Positions 11,835 through 23,555 of a stretch of DNA of 64,000 nucleotides are shown one piece after another (position 1 is the stretch's first letter; each line of letters starts with the position of its first letter). This stretch comes from Rhodosporidiobolus odoratus (taxonomy: Eukaryota > Basidiomycota > Microbotryomycetes > Sporidiobolales > Sporidiobolaceae). The stretch is from NCBI GenBank assembly GCA_034387635.1, contig JAOANU010000004.1, positions 1,054,001 through 1,118,000 on the forward strand. Reading direction: 5' to 3'. The notes beneath the pieces are model-generated. The model did no database searches and had not been told where the DNA came from. It saw nothing but the letters and a program-made list of their open reading frames with translations. The position numbers were made by a program, and so were the translations under genes.

Positions 11835-14402
11835 ATGTCTATTCTCTCCGCGTTCGGTACGTTCCCCCGTCCTCTCTCGCACGCGGTTCTGCACTTGACG
11901 GCGCCGCTGCTTGATGGAGGAGAGAGTCGAGGAGGGCTCCATGACACTGAGCAGGACTCGGGTAGAAGGAAAATCGGCCTGACTCTTTTTCGCCGTTCCA
12001 GTTCGCAACCTCCCTCGACCTCCCAAAGCCTCTGAGCGGGAAAGCGTCAACCCCATCGCCCTGCTCCGCTCTCTCACCTGGATGCAATGGGCCCTCTTCA
12101 TCAGTGGATGGTTGGCCTGGTTGGTCGACGCTTGCGACTTCTTCTCAGTATCGTTGAGCAACCATCGCCTGTCGGAGTTCTTCGATAAGCCTCTCAAGAC
12201 AATCACTACCTCCATCACCCTCACTCTGCTCTTCCGACCCCTCGGTGCTGCGATTTTCGGTCTCGTACGTTCCGTTCTCCTCGTTCCTTTCCGCCGCTCC
12301 TCTCCCTTTCGCCGCCGCCCTGAGTCTCACGGACCATAACTCTGCAATACCTGTGCTGACTCGATCTCCATCTCTGCCTGTCCTGGCTACAGGCCGGTGA
12401 ACGGTACGGAAGGAAGTGGCCGCTCATCGTCGACCTCGTTCTCTGCGGCATTTTCTCGCTCTCCACCGCCTATGTCAAGACTTTCGGCCAGTTCCTCGCT
12501 GTCCGGGCCCTATTCGGTATCGCCATGGGCGGTATCTGGGTATGTTCACGTCTGCAATCGTGTAAGATCTGTGTGTCCAGCTAACATTGCGCGTGCTCAG
12601 GGTCTGAGTGCCGCCCTCGCATTGGAGAACATGCCGGTCGAGGCTCGCGGCGTACGTTCTCCTGCTCCCGCGTCCATACGATATCTCCGTCCTTAAGAGG
12701 TACATCGGGTGTGCCGGCTGAGGGAGACTTCGGACGTGGGCTGACCCTCCTATTTTCATCCCATTTCTCCCGCAGCTATTCTCCGGCATCCTCCAACAAG
12801 GGTACGCAGTCGGTTACCTGATCGTCTGCGTCGTCAACCTCACCGCCGTCGCTCAGCATGACAACTGGCGTAAGCCTCCCTGTAACCTGCTTTGCGGGGA
12901 ATTCAAAGTTGACCTCCTTTGCCCCTTGTAGGCATCCTCTTCTGGTTCTCCTGCGCCGCGTCCTTTTTCGCCGCCATCGTCCGTCTCTGCCTTCCCGAGT
13001 CCGCCTACTTCGCCGCTCGCCAGGCTGTCGAGAAGGCAAGCGGATCGACGGTGTCTTCGAGCCAGAAGAGCAAGATCTTCATGAGGGAAGCTGGGCGTGC
13101 TGTCAAGCTTCACTGGGGCAAATGCGTTTTCGGTATCCTGCTGATGACCGGATTCAAGTGCGTCGGGTTTTCCACTCTCGTTATTGCCTTGAGCTGACTT
13201 AGCATTTCCTCTCTTGCTCTCTTCACGCTCTGCAGTTTCTTCTCCCACGGCTCTCAAGGTGAGCTCCTCTACCCTGCCGTGTTTCCCGATTCGGACGATG
13301 CGTTCGGTCATGCTTTTCGGTCGCTGACCTTCTCAACCATGTCCGGCAGACATCTACCCCTCTTACCTCCAGGACTCGAAGGGCCTCACCTCGCACCAGT
13401 CTACTATTGCTACTATCCTCGGTGTGCTTTTGACCTGCTTAACCAGTCCCTTCAGACCTTCCTTCGGGTTGCCTGCGCGGTACCAGAGCTTACTCTGCCT
13501 TTCCTTGTCGCACAGGTAACTGCGGTGCCGTCGCCGGCGGTACCATTGCAGGCTGGGTCTCCCAATTCCTCGGTCGTCGCCTTACCATCATCGCTTGCTG
13601 CCTCTGGACTTGCGCCTTCCTCCCTCTTTGGCTCATCCCTTCGCACTTTGGAGGACTCGCCGCTGGCGCTTTCTTCGTGCAATTCGGTGTCCAGGTACGT
13701 CATACCGTCCAGCCGAAGGCGTTCATACCTGTAGCTGTGTTGACCGCTACCTTCTCTTTCTTATCCTTTACTCTCCTCCCTACATCTCGATCGCTCCGGT
13801 TCAAATTTCCCCTTTTCACAGGGCGCCTGGGGTGTCGTTCCGGTCTACCTTGCCGAGCTCTCTCCTCCCGCCTTCCGCGCCGTCTTCCCCGGTCTTGCCT
13901 ACCGTGAGTTTCAGTCTGCACATTACTACCTCTGCGGCTTCCTTACCGAGTTTAAACCTTCGTGTCTGCCCTGCAGAAATCGGAAACATGGTCTCATCCG
14001 CCTCGGCACAGATTGAAGCGACCGCTGGCTCCAACCTCCGCACCAGCGACGACAAGCCCGACTACGGAAAAGTCGGAGCCATCCTCATCGGTGTCGTCGC
14101 TGCGTGGCTCATTGGGTGTTGCCTCCTCGGGTCAGAGAATCACGGTGCTCGGTTCGAAAACGCCAAGGCTGCATTCGAGGAGGGCGCTGGTGCGGATGAG
14201 ATGGATGAACGTGAGCCATTTTGCCTTGCTTTTCTTTCCACCGCCGTGCTTGAGGCTGACCACCGGTGCTCTCGCAGGCGACGACCAAGTTGGACCCCTA
14301 CCTTCCGCCCAAGACCTCGAGAAGGGCGACAAGCAAGAAGTCTTGCACCGCGAGACCTCGTCCTTCACCGATCGAGCGAGCACTACCAAATCGGTTGCTT
14401 GA
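11835..14402 (+). CDS. JEN1: Jen1-like monocarboxylate/proton symporter (MFS)
   Basis: A plasma-membrane transporter for lactate, pyruvate and related acids, of the major facilitator superfamily. The first exon is very short (MSILSAF) and splices to VRNLPRPP. About 12 membrane segments follow, with an intron every one or two helices. Family markers are SLTWMQWALFISGWLAWLVD, then RPLGAAIFGLAGERYGRKWP (the MFS loop 2-3 signature) and FGIAMGGIWGL. The Jen signature N-x2-S/T-H-x-S/T-Q-D-x3-T is present as NFFSHGSQDIYPS, with Ser at the last position, split over two introns. The C-terminal tail is charged and ends SFTDRASTTKSVA. Jen proteins import carboxylates on non-sugar carbon sources. The substrate here is inferred from the signature. 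Confidence 0.92.
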
Positions 14403-14804
14403 GCGGCGGCTGTTGAATAAGCAAGAAGCAGGAAGGAGCGGCACTATTTATAATACTTGTTGGTCTGGTGTATTGTCTTGTTCTATGTCGGGTCTCTGTA
14501 TGGGTACTATGTGATTTTACGAGTTGCAACGAGTTTTCACAATCCTCGAGGCGAGAGCATTTGGCCTCCTCTGTCCGTCGCGATGGCTGCATCAATCTGA
14601 GTCAGACACAGCGCAGCATCTGTGCCGCTGGAGTGAGATAAGCGGAACGGCGGATTACGCGAGGAGGAAGAAAAGGACAATGACGCCATCTATCCACTGA
14701 GGGCACGCCCGGCCCGGCACATCGTGTTCCTTTGCGCCGATCAGTATCCTCTACAGCCCTCCGCTGCTTGAACGCGTCTCGTCTAGCCGTTACGATGAGG
14801 CAGC
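14403..14804. other. Intergenic region
   Basis: About 400 bp between two plus-strand genes, with no coding frame I can support. It presumably holds the transporter's 3' UTR and the promoter of the next gene. Confidence 0.4.
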
Positions 14805-17615
14805 ATGGCGACTCAAGGACTTCTGGTGAAAGCGGTCGGAGGGGGTACGATGGGAGGAGGTACGCGCCCAGAGTGAATAGTGAGCAGTAATGACATGGTC
14901 CACTTCAGCAGTGTTGATTCAAGAGGACATTGAAAAGGCAAAGTCGAGGAGCGCGAGCGCGTTGTTTGGATTGTCACAATCAACTCGCATCTCGCTTGAG
15001 AGCTAATCTTGGAACTCAGGACCCTCCAATATCATGCAGGGACTACTCGCAGCAGTCAACGACCATGCGCCCCTCTCCCTCGCCAATCTCAGTCAGCATA
15101 CTCGCCTGCAAGGAATCGCACCTCGAAGAACAGTTCAACTCTACTTGAATGACCAACACAAGACAGCTGGAGACTATCTACTACCACCCCCGCCCCCAGA
15201 CGAATTCTACCACCTCGACTCGACCACCTTTCCGCGCCCGTATCTTTCACCCGCGAGGAAACGCAAGGCCGACGATGACGGTCAGCGAGACACGGCCCTA
15301 GTGCTCCACGGGTACGACAGATCTGGGAAGGGTGAAGGGACCTCGCGATCAAAGGCGGAAGAGGATCGCCACGCAAAGAAGAAACCCTCTCTCGTCGCCG
15401 CCATGCGCCCTCGTCTTTCTTCCGCCGCCGCCCACTCCTCCCCTTCGAACTCCAACGCTCCACGGCAGGCTGCAGGCCTCGTCGACCGCGCGGCCGGTTT
15501 GGCGGTTCCCAGCGGGTCTAGCTCCATCTTGATCCCTCGCGTCAGTCGCAAGGTGGACGCAGCAGGAGCAGAGGCTACCTCGCCAGCCAAGCACCTCGGC
15601 GCGGCAAGGCTTGAGGCCTATTCGAGCGCACAGGCGAAGAAGGACAAGCAAGAGGACAATCGGAAGGATCTCGGGAAGGGAAAGGAGAATCCGGTGAAGG
15701 AGGCCAAGCGCTCGTCGGCGAAGAAGGGGAAACTACGAGCTGAAGCGGTGGATGTAAAGCAGACCGAAGAAGTGGAAGAGCGTACGCATATCGCCTCTGC
15801 AGACTGCCGTTCATACCCTTACAACCTTGCTCCGCAGGTCTTCGTGCTCGCCGGGAACGTCGCGCCAAGAAAGCCTTCATCCGCAAAGACCGCACGCAGA
15901 GCGCCGCTGCTGTAGGTACTGCCGCAGCGACAAAGGTCAAGAAGGCGAAGCGACGGGTTGCCTCCGACGCATCGGATGCTGCGTCGTCCGAGTCAGGAAA
16001 GGCGAGGCGGAAGAAGAAGAAGGAACGCCACTCGATGGAGCGTGTTTCTCGGGCTAGGATACAAGGGCTGCAGCGTCCGGGTACTATTGGGGACGGAAGA
16101 CTGACGGTCCGTCCGCTCTCTCTCCCTCTCTTCCGTCGTCTCCCTTAACCCGTTGCCTCTCAACGCAGCTGAAGCCCCCGAAGCAAGTAGGCATCTTCAA
16201 CAAGGGCAAGGCTTCTGCCCGTACAAAGGTTGGACAACAACGTACGCCATTCCCCAGACGTCGCTGCGCAACTACTGATTCCTTCACGCACAGTACCCGA
16301 CCTCGCCTTCTCAGAACTCAACTTCCTCAATTCTGCTCGGCGCTCTCCCCCTCTTCCCTCCTCTTCAGCTTCGTCCTCTTCCGCCGAGAATGTCCGTCCA
16401 GCGCCCGCAAGTCACCAGACCAAGCTGCCTCGCACCTACGGCTCGAAGAGCAACACGCGGCGCACTTCGAAGCACTGCCCGACTGAGGACGATAGCGAAC
16501 CTTTCGACCGTCAAAGTCGGCCCACCATAGGCCTCGCGGCGAGTAAGGCGAAGAGGACAGGCGCTCCAACAGCCCCGGCAGCTGAGACGACCGAGAAGCG
16601 CCGCCTCGTCTTCTCGCATGTCGAGGTTCCCATTCGCCGGTCGTCGACATCCTCGCTTCGATCTGCTCCACCGACCGGTCAACGATCGCCCACGAAGCTG
16701 AAGACGGGTCTCCATCGCTCGGCTGCTGCTGCGGCAATACCCTCTTCTGCGGCGACAAACGATTCAGCCCTCTCCGCAGCCTCACTGGCGCGACGGAAGA
16801 GTGTAAGGGAAGCTCAATATGGGGCTGCCCTTCGTCAGACGCCTCTCGACGACCTTCCGAATTTGAATCTTCGGGCCGCGACGGCAGCAGTCGCCGCGGG
16901 CGAACAAGGCGCGTCTTCCTACAGTGGGGGCTTCGCCGACACCTTCCAGCCCGGCGAAGAGAACGCAGGCGAGGGCCGTGGCTCGCTAGCGAGTAGCGGC
17001 TTGGCGACGTCCTCGCTACAGCGCATCATCGACGAGGCCTGCAAGATGTCGCCCCAAGCAGGCGTGGCACAACCTCCCCCCCGGCCGCCCGGCCCTTTTC
17101 TCACCGACCAGAGCATGGAAGCTCGGACGGAGTCGGAGTATCAACAGCCATCGCAGAATGACGGGTTCATCCACCTTCGTGACCCTCCGCCGTTCGTCCA
17201 GCCTGGCCCATTTTCGGGTCCTTCCGCCTCTATCGACAACTACGAAACCGACTCGCCCGCTTTCGAGCTACCGTCAAGGGCGGAGAGCCACGGAGAACTC
17301 GACCAAGGTCCCTTCTCTGCAGACGAAACACTTCTTCCCGACCCAGCTCCTTCCGATACGTACCTCCTCGCCCCTTCCATCGCCGAAGCCGCTCCTTCCG
17401 CCCGGACCTTTCTCTCCGGCTCCTCAGCACCGCTCGCCACATCCTCCGTTGTCCCAGCTTTCCGCGACGCCGGCGAGGACGTCGCTTTCGCAGGGGTCAT
17501 TGGCGGGGCTTTTCTGCGCTCTTCCGACGCAAGGCTGGGAGAGGCCAATAACTTGCGGGATGATGCGGCGTTCAGAGAGGCGATGAGAAGAAAGTGGCCG
17601 AAGACAAGGTGTTGA
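14805..17615 (+). CDS. Large disordered basic protein, function unknown
   Basis: I do not recognise this protein. The likely start (MATQGLLVKAVGGGTMGG) leads by a short intron into AVLIQEDIEKAKSRS. How that exon joins the long frame from about 15034 (GLLAAVNDHAPLSLANLSQ) is not resolved, so the 5' model is tentative. Further introns are at about 15782-15837, 16107-16168 and 16222-16293. The protein of roughly 850-900 residues is mostly disordered and rich in Lys, Arg, Ser and Ala. It has several nuclear-signal-like runs (ARKRK, ARRKKKKERH, KKAKRR). The best-ordered part is KPPKQVGIFNKGKASART followed by LPDLAFSELNFLN, which may be the conserved core. It ends MRRKWPKTRC at 17615. A chromatin or cell-cycle scaffold would fit, but that is a guess. 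Confidence 0.65.
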
Positions 17616-17847
17616 AGGAGCATGTGTACGGCGGGAGTTTCTCTATCTGTCTTCTTGGTCGTTTTCTTCCTATCGTTGCAACTCTCGCTTGGCCTTCGCC
17701 CGATGGTACTCAGCACCAACGAGTGTACCAGAGTCAACGCCCTTACGCGTCGTTTTGCATGGCTACAACAAGTAACGAAAAGGATAGAAGGAATGATGTG
17801 CTCGCTACGTCCTACACAAGGGCCACACATGGCAAACGAGGTCGCCG

Positions 17848-20121
17848 CTACTGCAACCCGCTAACATGCGGCAATCGTCCCAGCATTTCTCCATTCTCTC
17901 CCCTCTCTGTCCATCCCGTCCCTTCTCCTTCAAACTTACTCTTCAGCAACCGCAACTCGGACATATACCTATCAAACTCGGATCTCCCGGGTCCCTGCTT
18001 CTCCACTTCCCTGAGCTTGTTCAACCGATGCCTAACGACAATCATGCGACTCAGAAGGACCTGCTTCTCTTTCCTCCTCAACGCCGGGCGAGCCTTGACA
18101 AGGTCTTTCTTCGCCATGTGAGGATCGGTGAGCCGTTTGCTGCGTTGGTAGAGCGTGGTTTGTTGTCGGTGTAGGAGCTCGTAGGCGCTGATGATGTTGC
18201 TGTCGAACTTGACGGAAGAGAGGGTCAGGCGAAGTTGGGTGAGGTGGAAGGTTGAGAAAGCGAGTTCGCGCTTGAGGGTGGTCAGAGAAGGCAGCGAAGC
18301 GGATGAAGAAGGAGATGGAGTGGAGGAGGTATCGGCAGGATTGGCGTCGGTAGGCGCAGGAGGGGTTTCGAGCTTGAGCAGAACGGCGGAGAGACGCCGA
18401 GTGTGTGACTCCATCAACTGGATGAGGCGACGTGTTCGGATACGAAGCCATCGTGCGGTGGGCGCGTCATAGTTGACGAGAGCGTAGTGGGCGAGGGTGC
18501 CGATGATGGTAGACGGGAGGAAGTACGGGGTTGAAGGGTCGGAAGGAGAAAGGGTAAGGTGACGGGCGAAGGCGGCAGCGATAGAGTGAGAACGTCGGAT
18601 AGCTGTGACGTGGAAGTAAAAGCAGGATCTATCAGCAGGACGTTCGACGAGAAGCGAAGGGGAAAGGTACGCACGCTCGACCTCGACGGCGTCCGTCTGC
18701 CTGATTTCGGTCTCCTCGCTCTCCTGCGCTTCTGTCTGCATCTCGCGCACCTCCCTAGCCTCACCGTCCTCTACCGTTTCCCCCACCTCAGGTGCGCATC
18801 CCGCTCCTCGCTCAATCTCGCTCATGCGCTCGAACGCTCCGTGCTGCCATCGCACGAACAACAGATCGAAATAGTGCCTCGCGATGGAGCCATTGGCGAG
18901 CCTACTGGCGGTTTGAATGAGGGTGACCAGAGCTCGCGAGCCGACAGGGTGAGGTTTATTGCTCGAGGCCGACGATGAGGTCGAAGAAGAAGAGGCGAAT
19001 GCCGGCGCCGCGTTGAAAGGAGTCGAGGCGGAGAATGATTGCGTGAAGAAGTCGGGATTGGCAGAGGGGGGCGGGCCGGGGTGATCGAACGTCTCGAAGA
19101 TGGCGATCATGCCGGGGAGGTCGTCCTTCTCAGCAAACGCCTCAAGCATCAAGACAACCTCCATTTCTCCGATCTCGCATGGAGGCTTTTGCGCAGTGCC
19201 ATCGACGGCTGCACCCGGAAGTGCAATGTCGAAAGCGTAGTACTGCTTCATGACCGTCGAAACGACCCGAAGATCCTGCGCCTTGATCGCGAGTTTGAGC
19301 AGCAGCTCGACCACGCCCTCGACCTTCTTGCCTTCCCGCTGCAGCTCTGCCAAGATTGAGATGGCTTTGCGCAAGAGAGGCTCGGCTGCCGTACGTTCGA
19401 CCGCTCGTCCCGACGTTCTGCCATGCATCTCGACCCAACCGAGGTACGACTCGAGGACCATCTTGGCGGTGTTGGCGCTCGGGGTGAGACCCGACGCCGT
19501 CATCTCGTCCCAGACCTTTCCCACGCCCGGAGCATACCGCAGGGCATGGTACTGAGCGAGAAGGGCGCTCCAGTCGCCGGGGGTGGTGGAACCGCCGGCT
19601 TGTCGAAGGCGAGTTCGGATGAGGTCGACCTTGAGAGCATACTCTCGTGCTGCGTCTGTTGAGGCGTGGAGAGAAAGGGGGCGGCGGGAGGAGGAGCGGG
19701 GTTTGAGGTGGATGGCAGGAAGGAGGGCATGAAGGGAGACGAGGGGAAGGGTGTGAAGGTCGCCTTGCAAGTCGAGTTGCTGGAACAGGTTCCAGACCTT
19801 GTCCGAGTCACTGCGCTTTGCCTTGAGCGCGTTCACGAGGTCGAGAGCTGTTTGTGACAATTCCGCTGAAGCTGTCTTCGCCTGTTCAGCTGGTTGCTTG
19901 AGCTGATCTGGCGAGTTGAAGAGGGCGTGACCAGCTTTTGACCAGGCTGCCCAGCTACTGCTTGCTTGCCCGGTTGTTGTAGTTGACGCGTTATCGTTTC
20001 TATGCGGGTTGAGCTGGAGAGCGGATGAGAGTGACCGGTGACAGGATGGACAGGGAGAGACGGGGACTGGGGGTGACTCTGACTTAAGTAGTCGTGGTCG
20101 TGCTAACCGTCGGACAGCCAT
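17848..20121 (-). CDS. PPR-like mitochondrial protein
   Basis: A single long frame of about 757 residues from the ATG at 20121. A further upstream in-frame ATG exists, but the chosen start gives an Arg-rich leader (MAVRRLARPRLLKSE) of mitochondrial presequence type. The body is helical with pairs of helices typical of pentatricopeptide or related repeats, for example DWSALLAQYHALRYAPGVGK then VWDEMTASGLTPSANTAKM. Such proteins bind RNA and act in mitochondrial RNA processing or translation. A 72-nt stretch near 18611-18682 begins GTGCGT and ends ACAG on the minus strand, has no stop and is a multiple of three. It may be an in-frame intron. The C-terminus is basic and coiled-coil-like. The exact target is unknown. 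Confidence 0.75.
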   Translation of the reverse strand: MAVRRLARPRLLKSESPPVPVSPCPSCHRSLSSALQLNPHRNDNASTTTTGQASSSWAAWSKAGHALFNSPDQLKQPAEQAKTASAELSQTALDLVNALKAKRSDSDKVWNLFQQLDLQGDLHTLPLVSLHALLPAIHLKPRSSSRRPLSLHASTDAAREYALKVDLIRTRLRQAGGSTTPGDWSALLAQYHALRYAPGVGKVWDEMTASGLTPSANTAKMVLESYLGWVEMHGRTSGRAVERTAAEPLLRKAISILAELQREGKKVEGVVELLLKLAIKAQDLRVVSTVMKQYYAFDIALPGAAVDGTAQKPPCEIGEMEVVLMLEAFAEKDDLPGMIAIFETFDHPGPPPSANPDFFTQSFSASTPFNAAPAFASSSSTSSSASSNKPHPVGSRALVTLIQTASRLANGSIARHYFDLLFVRWQHGAFERMSEIERGAGCAPEVGETVEDGEAREVREMQTEAQESEETEIRQTDAVEVERAYLSPSLLVERPADRSCFYFHVTAIRRSHSIAAAFARHLTLSPSDPSTPYFLPSTIIGTLAHYALVNYDAPTARWLRIRTRRLIQLMESHTRRLSAVLLKLETPPAPTDANPADTSSTPSPSSSASLPSLTTLKRELAFSTFHLTQLRLTLSSVKFDSNIISAYELLHRQQTTLYQRSKRLTDPHMAKKDLVKARPALRRKEKQVLLSRMIVVRHRLNKLREVEKQGPGRSEFDRYMSELRLLKSKFEGEGTGWTERGENGEMLGRLPHVSGLQ

Positions 20122-20358
20122 GTTGAGCGCAAGCCAGAGTACGTCCAAATCAGGAAAGCCGAAGCCAACTTCCACCTCGACAAAGTCCGCAAGACGATCT
20201 TCGCAAGCACAGGCAGAGCTGCTGAACCTAGACACGGTGCTACCAGCAAGCTTCGCAAAGCGCCTAAGCTTTTCGCACGGTGCCAGATCTCGGTTGAGCG
20301 CAAAGTTATCCTACTCTGCAAAGGGAAAAAGTGCGACCGGCGCGTCCTTCTATCATTG

Positions 20359-22088
20359 CTAAACCTTCATCGCGTCCAACCTCTTGCCTACCACCTCAAC
20401 CCTCTGCTCGAGCGCCTCAAGGTTCCCTCGAATCACTCCCTCATTCTCCTGCACGCTCTTCTCCAACCCCTCGAGCACTTCCTTCAACCCCTTCTCTCCC
20501 TCCCCTAACCGCTCAACCTCCTCCTTCAGCCCAGAGAGTGTTTCTCCAAAGCTAGCAGCCGAGGCATGCAGGGCGCTCAGCGATTGGAGGCGGGTGAGAA
20601 GCCGCGGCGCGAGGGGGAGAAGCGGATCAAGCCGTGGCAGAAGGGAGAACAAGGCGTCGATCTTCTGTAGCGCGTCGGGTGGTAGCTGTGTTGCTGAGGA
20701 AGAGGCGGAGGTGGACGCTCCGAGTGTCAGGGACGTGGGCTTGCCGTCTGCGCCGCCAGTGGAAAGCGTCATTCCGCCCGAAAGAGCGACGTTCAGCGGT
20801 CGAGTGTCTCCAAGTTTACGGCGTGATTCGTGGATACGCTCGAGGTCTGAGACGAGGACTTTGACGCGGCGGGAGATCGAATCAAGGTGTCGTGGTTGCG
20901 TGAGAAGGGTGAGTAGATGTTCGAGACGGGAAAGGGTTTGCAGCAGCGGAGGTGGTAGAGGATGAGCCTATGGAGGTAAAAGTCAGTATTGTGCCTGTGA
21001 TCCACAGCAAAGACGGCCTGCCAGGGCCCACCTCGTCAACGTTCGCCTCCGTCGCCCCCACAGCTTTCTCGAGCTCCGCTAACCGCTTCTCCAGCTCACC
21101 CTCCTTCACTTCCCCAGCCTCGCGTCTTCCACTCGACGCCGACTGCTCTAACGACTGAACTTGAAGAGCCGGCTCAGCTCCAGCGAGGCCCAACTTGGCC
21201 AGCAGTCCTGTCGAGGTCTTTGCCTTCTGAGCCAGTTGACCGTCGGCCTCTCCTTCTGCCGGCTCCTTCTCGCCATCTGCCTCGAGCACGCCGTCCATGC
21301 TCGGCTCTAGCCCGTCGAGGTCACCGCGTAGCAACTGCAGCTGTTGCAGGATGACAGCAGGTGAAACCTCGCGTTTCTTGCCCTTCTTATCTTGCCCAGC
21401 GGACGTGGTAGGCGTCGGCATCTCCGTCTCCCTCGTACTTGCACTAGGAGATGCTGATCGGTCGGCGTCATTCCGTCGAACTTCGTCCTCGAGCTCGGTA
21501 ACCTCGAGCCTGAGCCGCCGTAATCGCTCGAGGGGGGTCTCCTTTTCGCGTTCGTCGGGGTCGGCGCTAGTGCTGTACAGCGTTGCCGATGGAAGGGGTC
21601 GTCGAGAGGGTCGAGTTGAGCTCTCTGCTTGAGATCGAGAGTGAGCCTGTGCTGGCCGGCAAGAGGAGGCGTACGCACCTCCGCTTCGCGCTTTCGACCC
21701 TGCTGCCAGACTTGCTGCTCCGAACCTCCTGCGCGCCTCTGAAGGGTCTATGCGCTCTCCATCGATGTTCTCGGTGCCTGACTGTGGCTGATGGGCGCCG
21801 TGAGGACCTCGACGAGTTGAAGTGGGCGATGCGGTGCGGGGGAGGTGGTAGTCGTCGTCTGAATCGCTGTCGCGCTGTGGGACTAGCAGCGTGAGTGGCA
21901 AAGCAAGAAGATGCTGTAGAGAGACAGCTTACGGTGTAGGAATGCTCCTGAGAGACATCTGGAGTTTCAAAGACGTCGGCACCTGAATCCTGAGGGGGAC
22001 AAAGGGGGGAGAGTAAGCCTTGCGGGAGTCGTGCGGGTCGGAGAGGCTGGAAGCTCACTATGTCTGGCAGTGAAGCGTATTTAGACAT
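20359..22088 (-). CDS. Dynactin subunit 2 (dynamitin, p50)
   Basis: The shoulder subunit of dynactin, the adaptor that links dynein to cargo on microtubules; the yeast counterpart is Jnm1. The start MSKYASLPDI followed after an intron by DSGADVFETPDV matches the conserved dynamitin N-terminus. The middle has ETPLERLRRLRLEVTELEDE, then VILQQLQLLRGDLDGLEP, and LLAKLGLAG. The C-terminal half is coiled coil (LKEEVERLGEGEKGLKEVLE, and ENEGVIRGNLEALEQRVEVV). The protein ends GKRLDAMKV. Introns interrupt the N-terminal part and the region near 20960-21040. It is divergent from the phosphopantetheinyl transferase gene, with 142 bp between the start codons. Confidence 0.88.
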
Positions 22089-22230
22089 GCTGAGAGACTT
22101 GGATGAGGACGTCGAGGGTTGAACGTTGAACGTTGAACGACGACGACGAGGTTGGCTCAGACACCTCGGACCCTACTACTAGTAGAGAAGAGACGGTCAA
22201 AGCCTGTCACCCGGCCTCTAGCCGTTAGCC
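22089..22230. promoter_or_regulatory. Shared bidirectional promoter with TTGAACG repeat
   Basis: Only 142 bp separate the start codons of dynamitin (minus) and the phosphopantetheinyl transferase (plus). The stretch holds three perfect tandem copies of TTGAACG at 22119-22139, followed by a short CGA repeat (about 22137-22148). A regulatory role is inference from position. Confidence 0.5.
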
Positions 22231-22715
22231 ATGATCCTCGGAATCGGCGTCGACCTTCTTCACCTCGCTCGACTTCGCAACATCCTCACCCGCCGCGACC
22301 CTCTCCGCCTCGCAACTCGCATCTGCTCAAACGCTGAACTCGTAGAGTGGGACAAACTCAGAAGCTCAAAAGGACCGAGCGAGCGATTCTTGGCTCTGCG
22401 GTCCGTTTCTTTGCCTTTAGCCTTTTCTCCCCTCCCCTGAAACGTGCGATGGCTGACCTGCTCGTCTCCCTCTGTTCCCTAACCAGCTGGACCGCCAAAG
22501 AAGCAGCCTACAAAGCTCTCTACCCGACTCTTCGTCCTACCTGGAAAGACGTCGAGATTGTCAAGGTCGACAAGAAACCCTTCCTTCGCTTTTCCGCCGA
22601 AGCTGGCTCGTCTGACCTGGCGGGGGGCACGCTGTCAGACTTGAAGATGCACCTGAGCGTATCTCATGACGCTGACATGATGGTGGCGTACGTCGTGGCG
22701 GAAACGGAGGGATGA
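22231..22715 (+). CDS. Holo-[acyl-carrier-protein] synthase (AcpS-type)
   Basis: Transfers 4'-phosphopantetheine from coenzyme A to a serine of an acyl carrier protein. The protein opens with MILGIGVDLLHLARLRN, the AcpS magnesium-binding block containing the conserved Asp. After one intron (about 22402-22486) comes FLALRWTAKEAAYKAL, the second signature with Glu and Lys. The C-terminus MHLSVSHDADMMVAYVV is also typical. The length of about 130 residues matches stand-alone enzymes. In fungi such proteins (PPT2 type) usually serve mitochondrial ACP. No clear presequence is visible, so the location is uncertain. The reading frame is intact. Confidence 0.92.
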
Positions 22716-23555
22716 ACCAAGAGGTGGGTCGCCATTGCTCGCCTCTCCTACTTCCTTCGTTTTCATACGTGCTTCTATGCTCATTTTCGAATGCCATAGT
22801 TGTACGATAACCTCTTTCTGCGATACTTGGACCGCTTTCATCGCTGCCCAGCATTCGGCAGTGATCTTGTGTACGTTCCCTTCCTTCCCTTCTGCCAGTC
22901 AAGGTCAGCCGTGCCCACCTAGCTTCTTCTTATCACCGTTTTAGTGTCGGCTCCCCCTCTCGGACTCGAGATGCACGGCATGCTGTCGGTGCCATCAAGG
23001 TTCGGCGTCGCTACGAAACAGACGAAGATGCTACTTTTCAACCTTGCAGGCACGTCGACGCCGCCCGCTCCGAACTGATTGCTACGTCCCGGCTGGCTAG
23101 CCCCAAAGCTGGACCTACGCACGTTCGTTCGGATAGCCTTGGCTGCACCTCATGCCTCACTCCTCACACCTTGTGTCGACAGAAGCACTTGTGTCGTCGA
23201 CAAATCTGTATTCTAGGCTGCCTGCAGCTGGGAGGAGGTGAGATAGATCTGTAGTCCTGTGCAGGACAGGAATGAAGACTCACGCGATGCCGCTTCCTGC
23301 ACTCAGAATCGGGTCAGAAAAAGTCAGCCCCTCCTGTGCGCTCCGCGGACCTCGCGCAGCCTCCTCTTCGATGCTGGTTTCTCGCGTTCGACGACCGCAT
23401 CGCGCGCGCTTGACACAAGCGGCACACAGCTCAAGTCATTTCATATACAGCACGGGGATACTCGTCTCTCCCTTCACCGCCAGTTTGACCGCTTCTTCCG
23501 AAGTATATCGCGCCGTCAACCCGACTCCACCTGACGATCAGTTTACACCAATGCC
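22716..23555. other. Intergenic region
   Basis: About 840 bp with no coding frame I can support. Open frames on both strands are short and lack recognisable features. Confidence 0.4.

Noticed and set aside
20122..20235. N-terminal extension of the PPR-like protein to an upstream ATG
   Set aside because: The extension is acidic and Cys-rich and would hide the Arg-rich mitochondrial leader that begins at 20121.
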